Source: an uncultured Acidobacteriota bacterium
GTDB lineage: Bacteria > Acidobacteriota > Blastocatellia > Pyrinomonadales > Pyrinomonadaceae
NCBI GenBank assembly: GCA_937859595.1
Contig: CALMAH010000039.1
Location: forward strand, 1 to 36,168
Direction: 5' to 3'
DNA: 36,168 nucleotides
Shown here piece after piece: positions 8,430 through 15,408 of this stretch. Position 1 is the first letter of the stretch, and the number at the start of each line of letters is the position of its first letter. The notes under the pieces are model-generated. The model saw only the letters and a program-made list of their open reading frames with translations. It was not told the origin of the DNA and made no database searches. Position numbers and translations under genes: made by a program.

Positions 8430-9572
8430 TCAGGCCCGAAGCAGATGTTTTGCGATCACCATTCGCTGGATCTCGCTGGTTCCTTCGCCGATGGTGCAGA
8501 GCTTGGCGTCGCGCCAGTATTTCTCAGCGGGGTAATCTTTCGTGTATCCATAGCCGCCGTGTATCTGAATAGACTCTTCAGCGACGCGGACAGCGACCTC
8601 GGAGGCATAGAGTTTTGCCATAGCCGATCTTTGCGTGACGGGTTTATCAGCGTCCTTCGCCGCGGCGGCCTGGAGCGTCAGGAGGCGGGCACATTCGATC
8701 TGCGTAGCCATATCGGCAAGCTTGAACTGAATGGCCTGGAACTCGGCGATCGGGCGGCCAAACTGCTGGCGTTCCTTGGCATATTTCACGGCGGCTTCGT
8801 AGGCTCCCTGTGCGATACCTACAGAGAGAGCAGCGATCGAGATACGCCCGCCGTCGAGGACCTTCATCGCCTGGAGAAAGCCCTCGCCTTCGCTGCCGAG
8901 CAGGTTCTCGTCCGGGACGTAGCAATCCTCGAAGACGACCGAAGCCGTCTCAGAGGCGCGCATGCCGAGCTTGTTTTCCTTTTTATCAGAGCGGAACCCC
9001 TCCATCGACTTGTCGAAGATAAATGCCGAGATGCCGCGGTTGCCCTTTTCCTTATCGGTAACGGCCACGGCGACCAGGGTGTCGCAGGCGATGGCGTGGG
9101 TGATGAAATTCTTTGAGCCGTTCACTTTCCAGCCGCCATTCGAACGGATAGCATTCGTTCGAGTGCCCGAGGCATCCGAGCCAGCCTGCGATTCCGTAAG
9201 GCCCCATGCGCCGAACGATTCGCCCTGTGCAAGCGGAATCAGATATTTCTGCTTCTGATCTTCGGTTCCGAAAGTGAAGATATGGTTCGAGCAGAGCGAA
9301 TTATGAGCCGCGACCGAAAGCCCGACCGACCCGCATACGCGGCCGAGCTCTTCGATGATCGTCGCGTATTCGACGTATCCCATCCCGGCGCCACCGTACT
9401 TTTCTGGAAATATGACGCCCATCAGCCCGAGTTCGGCGAGCTTTGGACGGAGTTCGACGGGGAAATGCTGTGATTCGTCCCATTCCATTACATTTGGACG
9501 GATCTCGCTTTCGGCAAATTCGCGTACGCTGTATTTTATCTGTTGTTGTTCTTCGTTGAGTTCAAAATCCAT
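8430..9572 (-). CDS. acyl-CoA dehydrogenase
   Basis: 380 residues, the normal length, counted from the ATG that gives [19 protein letters not shown]; further upstream codons are AT-rich and not family-like. It is an FAD flavoprotein that introduces the alpha-beta double bond of acyl-CoA and passes electrons to electron-transfer flavoprotein. Seen are the FAD-binding [15 protein letters not shown] block, the [22 protein letters not shown] segment and the C-terminal block [19 protein letters not shown], whose glutamate before GTSE is the usual catalytic base. It is closest in feel to short-chain or branched-chain (butyryl, isovaleryl or 2-methylbutyryl) enzymes, but chain length cannot be read from the sequence. 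The nearby meaB and mce genes suit a branched-chain or odd-chain route. Confidence 0.93.
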   Translation of the reverse strand: MDFELNEEQQQIKYSVREFAESEIRPNVMEWDESQHFPVELRPKLAELGLMGVIFPEKYGGAGMGYVEYATIIEELGRVCGSVGLSVAAHNSLCSNHIFTFGTEDQKQKYLIPLAQGESFGAWGLTESQAGSDASGTRTNAIRSNGGWKVNGSKNFITHAIACDTLVAVAVTDKEKGNRGISAFIFDKSMEGFRSDKKENKLGMRASETASVVFEDCYVPDENLLGSEGEGFLQAMKVLDGGRISIAALSVGIAQGAYEAAVKYAKERQQFGRPIAEFQAIQFKLADMATQIECARLLTLQAAAAKDADKPVTQRSAMAKLYASEVAVRVAEESIQIHGGYGYTKDYPAEKYWRDAKLCTIGEGTSEIQRMVIAKHLLRA

Positions 9573-9687
9573 AATTGCTCTATAAATAATTATTATATTG
9601 ACATAAATGATGATATGGCGACAAGCATCGGCCAATATCGAGAAGAGGTTTTGAAAAGAATTTTGGAGGGCTGTAAAATCATAACGG

Positions 9688-10128
9688 ATGGAAAGCGACC
9701 CAAACCTGATAGACGACGACAGCAGTATCTCGACGCTGCTTCGTGAAACCAAAAAGATCGTAGTTTTGGGTATCAAGCCGGAAAGCAGGGCAGACCAGCC
9801 CGCGTACTATGTCCCGAAATATATGCAGGAAAACGGGTACGAGATAGTGCCGCTGCCCGTATATTATCCGGAAATAAGCGAGATATTAGGGAAGCCGGTA
9901 TTTCGAAGGCTGTCGGACATACCCGGGCCGATAGACATGGTCAACGTCTTCAGGATGCCAAACGACATACCGCAGCATATCGATGAGATATTGGCCGCAA
10001 GGCCGCACTCGGTCTGGTTTCAACTGGGCATCAGGCACGACGAGGCGGCAAGGCGATTTGCCGAGGCCGGGATAAAGGTGGTGCAGGACAGATGTCTTTT
10101 GGTCGAGCACAGAGCGCTAGTCCGCTGA
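9688..10128 (+). CDS. CoA-binding domain protein (YccU-like)
   Basis: 146 residues forming a single Rossmann-type CoA-binding domain: [30 protein letters not shown] at the N-terminus, then the DMVNVFRMP strand-turn and the [31 protein letters not shown] end. This matches the stand-alone domain family related to the succinyl-CoA synthetase alpha subunit; the cellular role is unknown. It is divergent from the acyl-CoA dehydrogenase across a 115-bp AT-rich gap. Its stop codon abuts the stop of rluB on the opposite strand with no base between, forming TGATCA. Confidence 0.85.
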   Translation: MESDPNLIDDDSSISTLLRETKKIVVLGIKPESRADQPAYYVPKYMQENGYEIVPLPVYYPEISEILGKPVFRRLSDIPGPIDMVNVFRMPNDIPQHIDEILAARPHSVWFQLGIRHDEAARRFAEAGIKVVQDRCLLVEHRALVR

Positions 10129-10857
10129 TCAACTTTCCTTCGGTTTTGGCATAAGTGAGCGGATCTCCGCGTCGGTCAGTTTTCTGTATTTCCCAACAGC
10201 CAAGCCATGATCGGTGACGCCGCCGATGGCGACCCTCCGCAGTTTCACGACCGAGTGCCCGACAGAATCGAACATCTTGCGTATCTGCTGATTGTGGCCT
10301 TCGTAGAGCGTTACCTCATACCAGCCGTTCTTCTGCGTGGGTTTTAGCGTTTTGATGTCGGCCGGGGCGGTGCGGAAACCGTCGTCCAGCCGCACGCCGC
10401 GGGCGAGCTTTCGGATGGCGACATCGGTGGGGATGCCCTTTACCTTTACCAGATAAACTTTCGGGATCTTTTTCGATGCGGCAACCTTATTTGTGAACTC
10501 GCCGTCGTTTGTAAGGATGATCAGCCCCTCGGTGTTGTAGTCGAGACGGCCGACGGGATGGAGGCGGCCGTAGCCTTTTACAAGATCGGTGACGAGCTTA
10601 CGTCCCTCGGGGTCGGCGACGCTGGAAAGATAGCCCTTCGGTTTATTCACCAAAATATACGCTTTGGCCCGTGCGGTAAGAAGCGGGTTGATAAGCTTGC
10701 CGCGAACCTTTATGTGATCTCGTTCGGGGTCGGCCTTTGTGCCGAGCTCGGTGACGACCTTGCCGTTGAGGAAGACCTCGCCGCTTCGGATAAGTTCTTC
10801 TGCCGCTCGGCGGGAGGCAATTCCGGCCTGGGAGATCAATTTTTGAAGACGTTCCAT
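10129..10857 (-). CDS. rluB: 23S rRNA pseudouridine synthase, RsuA/RluB family
   Basis: 242 residues. An N-terminal S4 RNA-binding domain (residues 1-60, MERLQKLISQAGIASRR) is followed by the catalytic domain with PVGRLDYNTEGLIILTNDGE; Asp106 is the catalytic aspartate. It isomerises a uridine in rRNA; the RluB assignment (large subunit, position 2605) over RsuA, RluE or RluF is favoured by synteny with scpA and scpB, not by residue evidence. It lies downstream of scpB with one small gene between. The C-terminus has a basic tail. Confidence 0.9.
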   Translation of the reverse strand: MERLQKLISQAGIASRRAAEELIRSGEVFLNGKVVTELGTKADPERDHIKVRGKLINPLLTARAKAYILVNKPKGYLSSVADPEGRKLVTDLVKGYGRLHPVGRLDYNTEGLIILTNDGEFTNKVAASKKIPKVYLVKVKGIPTDVAIRKLARGVRLDDGFRTAPADIKTLKPTQKNGWYEVTLYEGHNQQIRKMFDSVGHSVVKLRRVAIGGVTDHGLAVGKYRKLTDAEIRSLMPKPKES

Positions 10858-10885
10858 ATACTATTCCCTGGATGATCTGCTCACA

Positions 10886-11401
10886 TCAATCTTCATCGGT
10901 AAAACCGGGAAGGGCCTTTCCCAAATACTGATTGCCCTCAAACACAAACGATCTCTTGTAAGCTTCGCTATGGCTTTGCAGCGACGAGACCGCTTCGGTG
11001 CGACCATTAACAAACTCAACTCCGAGTGACCAGATCGGGTCGCCCTCGCTGTCAGTTTCCTCGATCAGCACAAACTTGCCGATCTCGGATAACGGGTAAA
11101 CTTCCTTTGTCCATCGGAAGATGCCACGGCGGGAGAGCGTGATAGTTCCGGAGATAGAGTCGGCAACAATGATCGTGACCGGAGCCCGGAAAATTATCCA
11201 AATGCCTGTACCGATCGCAACAAGACCCAGTACGGTGCCTAGCACTCGGGCGATAAACGGGACCTCGTCCTTGTTCACAAAGCCGCCCAGCGAACCATAC
11301 ACGAACGGCAAGCCGACAAGAATAAATAACGCTCCAAGAAACCAGAGACATCCGGGTGCTTCCTTGACATAGAGCCGCCCGTGATCCTCCCAGGCTTTCA
11401 T
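10886..11401 (-). CDS. small membrane protein of unknown function
   Basis: 171 residues with two predicted membrane helices near residues 18-37 (LWFLGALFILVGLPFVYGSLGG) and 51-70 (VLGTVLGLVAIGTGIWIIF). They are followed by a beta-rich soluble domain with ISGTITLSRRGIFRWTKEVYPLSEIGKFVL, the pattern of small PH-like or DUF-type membrane proteins. The function is not known. Its ATG overlaps the scpB stop as ATGA, so it is translationally coupled to scpB. It separates scpB from rluB, which are neighbours in many other genomes. Confidence 0.75.
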   Translation of the reverse strand: MKAWEDHGRLYVKEAPGCLWFLGALFILVGLPFVYGSLGGFVNKDEVPFIARVLGTVLGLVAIGTGIWIIFRAPVTIIVADSISGTITLSRRGIFRWTKEVYPLSEIGKFVLIEETDSEGDPIWSLGVEFVNGRTEAVSSLQSHSEAYKRSFVFEGNQYLGKALPGFTDED

Positions 11402-11967
11402 GACACAAGATCCTCAAAATCTTCGATGCTTGGGAGATCGGAAAGGTCCTTGAGCCCGAACTGGATCAGGAATTCCTTTGACGTGCCGTAGAGCATCGGG
11501 CGGCCGACGGTCTCCTTGTGGCCTTTGGTGACAATGAGGCGTTTTTCGAGCAGCGTCTTGATGGCGGATGCGGACTGGACGCCGCGGATCTCGAGGATCT
11601 CCGGGATCGTTACGGGCTGCTTATAGGCGATGACGGAAAGCGTTTCGAGGGCGGCCAGCGAGAGCTTTGCAGAAGGTTTGGTCTTCAGGAACTGTCTTAT
11701 TATCTCGTGAAGCTCGATGCGGGTGGCGAGCTGCCATCCGCCGGCGATCTCGCGTATCTGAAGCCCGCTTTCGCGTTCTTCATATTCATCGCGGAGAGCC
11801 TCTACTGCGGCCTGGACGCTTTCGCGGCCTTCGCCGAGTATCTCGGCCAACGAACGCGTGGTGATCGGCTCGTCCGCAACAAAGATAAGGGCCTCGACGG
11901 CGGCCATAAGTTCGGACGTGCTTCTGGCGGATGATGTTTCGGTCGGTTGGGCTGCGGTTTCTGACAT
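11398..11967 (-). CDS. scpB: segregation and condensation protein B
   Basis: 189 residues with two winged-helix domains, as in the kite-family subunit of the SMC-ScpA-ScpB condensin. Typical segments are VEALIFVADEPITTRSLAEILG near the start and LETLSVIAYKQPVTIPEILEIRGVQSASAIKTLLEKRLI in the centre. ScpB dimers bind the middle of ScpA and help SMC organise and separate sister chromosomes. scpA lies directly upstream with a gap of 15 nt, as in most bacteria. Confidence 0.95.
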   Translation of the reverse strand: MSETAAQPTETSSARSTSELMAAVEALIFVADEPITTRSLAEILGEGRESVQAAVEALRDEYEERESGLQIREIAGGWQLATRIELHEIIRQFLKTKPSAKLSLAALETLSVIAYKQPVTIPEILEIRGVQSASAIKTLLEKRLIVTKGHKETVGRPMLYGTSKEFLIQFGLKDLSDLPSIEDFEDLVS

Positions 11968-11982
11968 CTGGATCTGATCGTT

Positions 11983-12753
11983 CTACACCTTCTTCAAAAC
12001 TATATCGCCGAAGGTTGCTTTTTGTATAAGTTTTACGCTTTCGGCCCTGACTATCTCGAGCACGGCGATGAACGCGGTGACGAGTTCGCGGCGGGTGTGC
12101 ATCTCCTCGAAAAAAGACAGCATACTGATCTCGCCGGTTTCTGTTATACGGCAGCGAATATTTTTTATCATATCCGCCAGCGTGATCTCTTCCCGTTCGA
12201 TCTCCAAAGCGATCTCATCTTTCTGACGGGCGAGCACTTTTTGAAAAACGGTTATCAGGTCAAAGACGGTGGCGCTGATCTCTGCGTTATTGTCGTCGGT
12301 CTCGATGGGCCCGCGGGTGAAAACGGCCTGCTCGATGGTTGTGCGTTCATAGAGCATCTGGGCGGCGGACTTGAACTTTTCGTATTCGAGCAGACGATCG
12401 ATAAGCTCCTGCCTCGGGTCTTCGATCTCGTCCTCTTCGGCCGCTGCGGGGTCGCGCGGGAGCAGCATCCGCGACTTTATCTCGATAAGCTGCGCCGCCA
12501 TAACGAGAAAATCTGCGGCCACGGCGATATCGAGGCTCTTCATCAGCCGGATGTAGTTGAGATATTCGTCGGTTATCTTTGCGACGGGGATATCAAAAAT
12601 ATTCGCCTGTTCCTGGCGGATCAGAAAAAGCAGCAGATCGAGCGGGCCGGCAAATTCGCCTATGCGGATCTTAAGCTCATCGCGCGAATCGCCCAATATC
12701 TCGGCCGTCTCGGTCTCAAAGTCAAACGTGTAATGCTCAGGAGCTTGCTGCAT
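11983..12753 (-). CDS. scpA: segregation and condensation protein A (kleisin)
   Basis: 256 residues. The N-terminal domain begins FAGPLDLLLFLIRQEQANIFDIPVAKITDEYL, a hallmark of ScpA, and contacts the SMC neck. The middle AADFLVMAAQLIEIKSRMLLP is also conserved. The C-terminal winged helix (about residues 180-250) binds the SMC head. Together with ScpB it forms the kleisin-kite pair of bacterial condensin. trpS, a frequent upstream neighbour, lies 3.9 kb away here with unrelated genes between. Confidence 0.95.
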   Translation of the reverse strand: MQQAPEHYTFDFETETAEILGDSRDELKIRIGEFAGPLDLLLFLIRQEQANIFDIPVAKITDEYLNYIRLMKSLDIAVAADFLVMAAQLIEIKSRMLLPRDPAAAEEDEIEDPRQELIDRLLEYEKFKSAAQMLYERTTIEQAVFTRGPIETDDNNAEISATVFDLITVFQKVLARQKDEIALEIEREEITLADMIKNIRCRITETGEISMLSFFEEMHTRRELVTAFIAVLEIVRAESVKLIQKATFGDIVLKKV

Positions 12754-12824
12754 CGATAAGGGATTTTAACTTACCGAGACAAAGAGACAAAAGGAAATAA
12801 TTAGATTCCTTGTCGACTAAGCGC

Positions 12825-12830
12825 TAAAAT
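12825..12830 (+). promoter_or_regulatory. -10 box for a possible leaderless mRNA
   Basis: TAAAAT lies six bases before the ATG of the DUF433 gene, so initiation would fall on or next to the start codon. No Shine-Dalgarno sequence fits in between. The -35 region (TAGATT at a 17-bp distance) is poor. Confidence 0.4.
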
Positions 12831-12836
12831 GGCCGT

Positions 12837-13055
12837 ATGAAGCGGAACCTGATAGAGATAGATCCGGATAAAGTGAGCGGTACGCCCGTTTTTGCGGGCA
12901 CTCGCGTACCGATAAAGAACCTTTTCGACTATATCGAAGGCGGCGACACGCTGGAGGATTTTCTTGAAGGATTTCCGCCCGTCACACGTGAGCAGGCGGT
13001 AGCTGTGTTAAAGATGGCCGAAGAATCACTTGTAAAGGACGTAGGTTCGCATTGA
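12837..13055 (+). CDS. DUF433 antitoxin-like protein
   Basis: 72 residues of the DUF433 family, with the core SGTPVFAGTRVPIKNLFDYIEGGDTLEDFLEGFPPVTREQAVAVL. This small helix-turn-helix domain is thought to bind DNA and act as the antitoxin of VapBC45-like pairs. It overlaps the next gene by four bases and is on the plus strand between minus-strand genes, as expected of an acquired module. The start ATG lies six bases after a TAAAAT box. Antitoxin function is family inference. Confidence 0.88.
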   Translation: MKRNLIEIDPDKVSGTPVFAGTRVPIKNLFDYIEGGDTLEDFLEGFPPVTREQAVAVLKMAEESLVKDVGSH

Positions 13056-13387
13056 AGATCCTGCTTGACCACAACCTTGACCGCCGCTTAAAGAGCCGTT
13101 TGACCGCCTATGAATGTCAAACCACATATGAAGCGGGCTGGTCGGACGCGTCGAATGGAGAATTGCTCCTGCTTGCTGAAGAAAACGGATTCGATCTACT
13201 GCTTACCGCAGATTCCAGCATCAAGAACCAACAGAACATCGAGGGACGCAAGATCTCCATTCTTGTGCTTCGCGCACCTGACAATCGGCTCGTGACACAC
13301 ATTGAAATGATCGATGCGATCTTGGTCGCGCTTGAATCGATCAGGCCGGGTGAATTGACAGAGGTCTTTCACCCAAAGATGTCTTAA
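13052..13387 (+). CDS. DUF5615 PIN-like toxin protein
   Basis: 111 residues of the DUF5615 (PIN-like) family. The N-terminal ILLDHNLDRRLKSRL and the central DLLLTADSSIKNQQN carry the acidic residues that in PIN folds hold the magnesium ion for RNA cleavage. It starts with TTG, overlapping the DUF433 stop as TTGA, so it is coupled to it. Together the two genes look like a type II toxin-antitoxin pair, with this the likely ribonuclease toxin. Activity is not shown by the sequence. Confidence 0.87.
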   Translation: MKILLDHNLDRRLKSRLTAYECQTTYEAGWSDASNGELLLLAEENGFDLLLTADSSIKNQQNIEGRKISILVLRAPDNRLVTHIEMIDAILVALESIRPGELTEVFHPKMS

Positions 13388-13399
13388 CAGTTTGCCGGC

Positions 13400-13867
13400 C
13401 TAGATATATTTCGTCTCTCTCAAATAGATAACATAATCCGTGGCGGGCGGTTCGTGGCCTTCGTCGCGGAGGCGGGCGATGATATTTCCGCGATGGATGG
13501 CGGAATGAAAGAGGACGTGGGTGAGCAGTTCGCGAAACGTATTTTCGTAGGGGATGCCCTCGCTTGAGCGGTAGCGGGCGCGAAGGTCGAGGCCCTCTTC
13601 GTCAAAGCGGCGAAGGAGCAGCTCGTAGCATTCGGCGGCCTCGCGGGCGAGCGTGCCGCAGTCTTCGAGCGAGAGATCGGGCCAGAAGTCGAACCCGGTC
13701 GAATCCTTCCCGTAGAGTCTTTCGTAATATTCCTGTTCGGTGGTCAGAAGGTGGGCCAGCGTCCGGCGGCAGCGGTCGGAATCGGCCGTTTTGAGCGCGA
13801 CGATGATGCGGCGGTTCGCCCAGTCGTTATAGGCAAATTGCTGGCGGAGATGTTCGACGGTGTTCAC
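13400..13867 (-). CDS. DinB-family protein (second copy in window)
   Basis: 155 residues. I begin at the GTG that gives VNTVEHLRQQFAYNDWANRRI, the standard N-terminus of this family; the longer frame upstream runs through repeat-like DNA and reads as low-complexity. Metal ligands are TLAHLLTTEQEYY (first histidine) and HVLFHSAIHRGNII (two more). The four-helix bundle is probably a metal-dependent enzyme of unknown substrate. Shine-Dalgarno evidence is absent. The gene is not closely similar to the DinB-family protein at 7752-8279. It converges on the DUF5615 gene, with 12 nt between them. Confidence 0.82.
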   Translation of the reverse strand: MNTVEHLRQQFAYNDWANRRIIVALKTADSDRCRRTLAHLLTTEQEYYERLYGKDSTGFDFWPDLSLEDCGTLAREAAECYELLLRRFDEEGLDLRARYRSSEGIPYENTFRELLTHVLFHSAIHRGNIIARLRDEGHEPPATDYVIYLRETKYI

Positions 13868-13912
13868 GAAATAGATGATAGATGATAAATGAGAAATGAG
13901 AAATGAGAGAAA
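13868..13912. repeat. ATGATA/ATGAGAA simple repeat, left arm
   Basis: Tandem words GATGATAGATGATAAATGAG and GAAATGAG copies run through this stretch just upstream of the DinB gene. The inverse complement of the same words (CTCAATTATCATCTATCATT) occurs at 14471-14490, so the two stretches form an outer inverted pair around the region between. Confidence 0.6.
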
Positions 13913-13990
13913 ATCGATGATGCAGAAGGGTGCCGATAGTGTGTGAATGTGTGTTGATCTTCGATCCGGGACAAATTTGATTTGATCGCA

Positions 13991-14046
13991 AACGGCTATC
14001 AGCAAACAGCTATAAGTTAACGGCTAACAGCAAGCGGCTAACTGCA
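13991..14046. repeat. GGCTATCAGC/GGCTAACAGC degenerate repeat
   Basis: Four degenerate copies of a unit near CGGCTAACAGC follow each other: ACGGCTATCAGC, AACAGCTATAAG, ACGGCTAACAGC and GCGGCTAACTGC. No open frame of credible composition covers them. Such strings are familiar as intergenic filler in several bacterial groups. Confidence 0.55.
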
Positions 14047-14108
14047 TATAAAAGGCCCATGATGAGAGTTCTTCGAAAAACCTCATATCTCGAAGTAAGA
14101 GTCAACCA

Positions 14109-14337
14109 GTCTGCGGAGCAGACGGCATACCTCTAGCCCCGCGTAAAGTGGAGCGAAGCGAAACGGAACGTGGGGTGCAGCGGCACAAACGAAAGGAGCG
14201 TGTGAAACACGCGGCATAAGACCCGTGAAAATACGTTTATGTCGCCTGTTTCACAGGCTCTGAAGACTTGCTGCATCAAACCCCACGTTCCGCTTCGCTT
14301 CACATGGGGCTACAAATATTACGTCTGCTTTGCAGAC
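14109..14337. repeat. 229-bp imperfect inverted repeat with four hairpins
   Basis: Both halves read alike in opposite directions. The outer hairpins are GTCTGC-GGA-GCAGAC (14109-14123) and GTCTGC-TTT-GCAGAC (14323-14337). Next come TAGCCCC (14134-14140) with GGGGCTA (14306-14312), and AACGTGGGGT (14167-14176) with ACCCCACGTT (14280-14289). The inner hairpins are GCGTGT-GAA-ACACGC (14198-14212) and GCCTGT-TTC-ACAGGC (14244-14258). The centre is near 14226. It holds no credible gene. The inner hairpins differ by a compensated pair. It resembles a REP/BIME-type or MITE-like mobile palindrome. Confidence 0.75.
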
Positions 14338-14496
14338 TCAAATACAGCCAATGCAAACGTTCGATGGTTTTTCAAAGCTCTCTATGAATGTATGTTTATC
14401 GCTGATCGTTGATAAATGCGTACTGACCGTGGATCTAAGCCCGAACATTCCTACCCCAAGACCATCACTTCTCAATTATCATCTATCATTTCACAT
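14338..14496. other. intergenic stretch after the inverted repeat
   Basis: No credible gene is seen. The stretch contains CGATCGTTGATAAATGCG-type AT-rich sequence, and ends with the inverted counterpart (14471-14490) of the ATGATA repeat at 13868-13912. Confidence 0.5.
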
Positions 14497-14904
14497 CTAT
14501 GAATCGTCGTCCGCCGCGTAGCGTTTCAGGTCGTCGAGCGAGATCACCGTAAGCGCGTGTTCGTGAGTGGCCCGCAGGTAGACCTGCGGAGCCATATCGT
14601 GTTCGAGAGCCTCTTTCCAACGCAGCATACACAGACACCACTTGTCACCCTCCTTTAGCCCCGGGAAGGAGTATTGGGGCATCGGCGTGGAAAGATCGTT
14701 GCCGACAGCCTTAGAAAAAGCCAGAAAGTCGTCGGTCGCGCGGATGCAGACGGTGTGGCGGCCCGTGTCGTCAACGCCGGTGCGGCAATGTCCGTCGCGG
14801 TAAAACCCGGTCATCGGGTCCGAACAGCAGAGCTCAAGCTCGCCGCCGAGCACATTTTTTGGCGTAGGGTAGTGCCCGTTGCCGTTCCCATTCGTATAGC
14901 TCAT
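14497..14904 (-). CDS. DUF2237 family protein
   Basis: 135 residues. The segment NVLGGELELCCSDPMTGFYRDGHCRTGVDDTGRHTVC, followed by TDDFLAFSKAVGNDLSTPMP and GLKEGDKWCLCMLRWKEA, is diagnostic of DUF2237, a small cytoplasmic family of unknown role with several conserved cysteines. The protein is close to normal length. It begins with a Asn/Gly-rich tail (SYTNGNGNGHYPTP). It is a stand-alone minus-strand gene between repeat-rich intergenic regions. Confidence 0.9.
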   Translation of the reverse strand: MSYTNGNGNGHYPTPKNVLGGELELCCSDPMTGFYRDGHCRTGVDDTGRHTVCIRATDDFLAFSKAVGNDLSTPMPQYSFPGLKEGDKWCLCMLRWKEALEHDMAPQVYLRATHEHALTVISLDDLKRYAADDDS

Positions 14905-14917
14905 AGCTATTTTTTAC

Positions 14918-14944
14918 CACAGAGGGCACAGAGACCGCAGAGTG
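14918..14944. repeat. three 9-nt CACAGAG-type repeats
   Basis: Units CACAGAGGG, CACAGAGAC and CGCAGAGTG follow directly upstream of the DUF2237 gene. The reverse complement (CTCTGTGG-CTCTG pattern) is a word found in intergenic DNA of many bacteria, recognised from memory. There is no CRISPR-like spacing. Confidence 0.6.
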
Positions 14945-15033
14945 TGAAAGCGTTTTGGTTGCGGAGATGCAACGGATTCAACTAAGGTGACTTCGCGACG
15001 ACCCTTTAGCCGATGACTCAGAGGCCTTTGCGG

Positions 15034-15399
15034 CTATTTTGTATCGACCAGCTCGAGGGCCTTTTCAATCGGGCGGGCGATGATGGCACGGTCGCCGGCG
15101 ACGACTATCGGGCGATTGAGAAGGCCGGGATTCGCGACGATCGCCTCGATTATCTCGCTCTCCAGCGTGTCCGGCGCGAATCCGCGTTCCTTAAACTCTT
15201 TTTCCTTCGTCCGCAGCAGCCCGAACGCCGGAATTTTCAGCTTCTTCAGCAGCTTTTTGATGTCGTCGGCAGTCAGCGGCTCGACGAAGTAATTCTGCTT
15301 GTCATAATCGATGCCGTTTTCCTTCAACAAAACGGCCAGATTCCGGCATGTCGTACACGTAGGTTTTTCGTAGATGGTTATTTTTGGTCTGACTCCCAT
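15034..15399 (-). CDS. ArsC/Spx-family thioredoxin-fold protein
   Basis: 121 residues of the arsenate reductase-like (ArsC/YffB/Spx) family. The N-terminal strand ITIYEKPTCTTCRN has the redox pair Cys15 and Cys18; the later GLLRTKEKEFKERGF and NPGLLNRPIVVAGDRAIIARP complete the fold. Members reduce arsenate with glutaredoxin, or act as thiol regulators; the full CxxC, in place of the single-cysteine CX5R of classical arsenate reductase, points to a general redox role. No other arsenic genes are near. Confidence 0.87.
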   Translation of the reverse strand: MGVRPKITIYEKPTCTTCRNLAVLLKENGIDYDKQNYFVEPLTADDIKKLLKKLKIPAFGLLRTKEKEFKERGFAPDTLESEIIEAIVANPGLLNRPIVVAGDRAIIARPIEKALELVDTK

Positions 15400-15408
15400 A
15401 TATTTCCT

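Noticed and set aside
10126..10131. Converging stop codons that form TGATCA without a gap
   Set aside because: Striking to the eye, but abutting stops of this type occur by chance in compact genomes, and no regulatory meaning is visible.
14109..14337. Insertion sequence with terminal inverted repeats
   Set aside because: No transposase frame lies inside or beside it, and the inverted repeat continues through the centre in the way of a palindrome.
14918..14944. Short repeats as the start of a CRISPR array
   Set aside because: The units are adjacent 9-mers without spacers and no cas gene is near.
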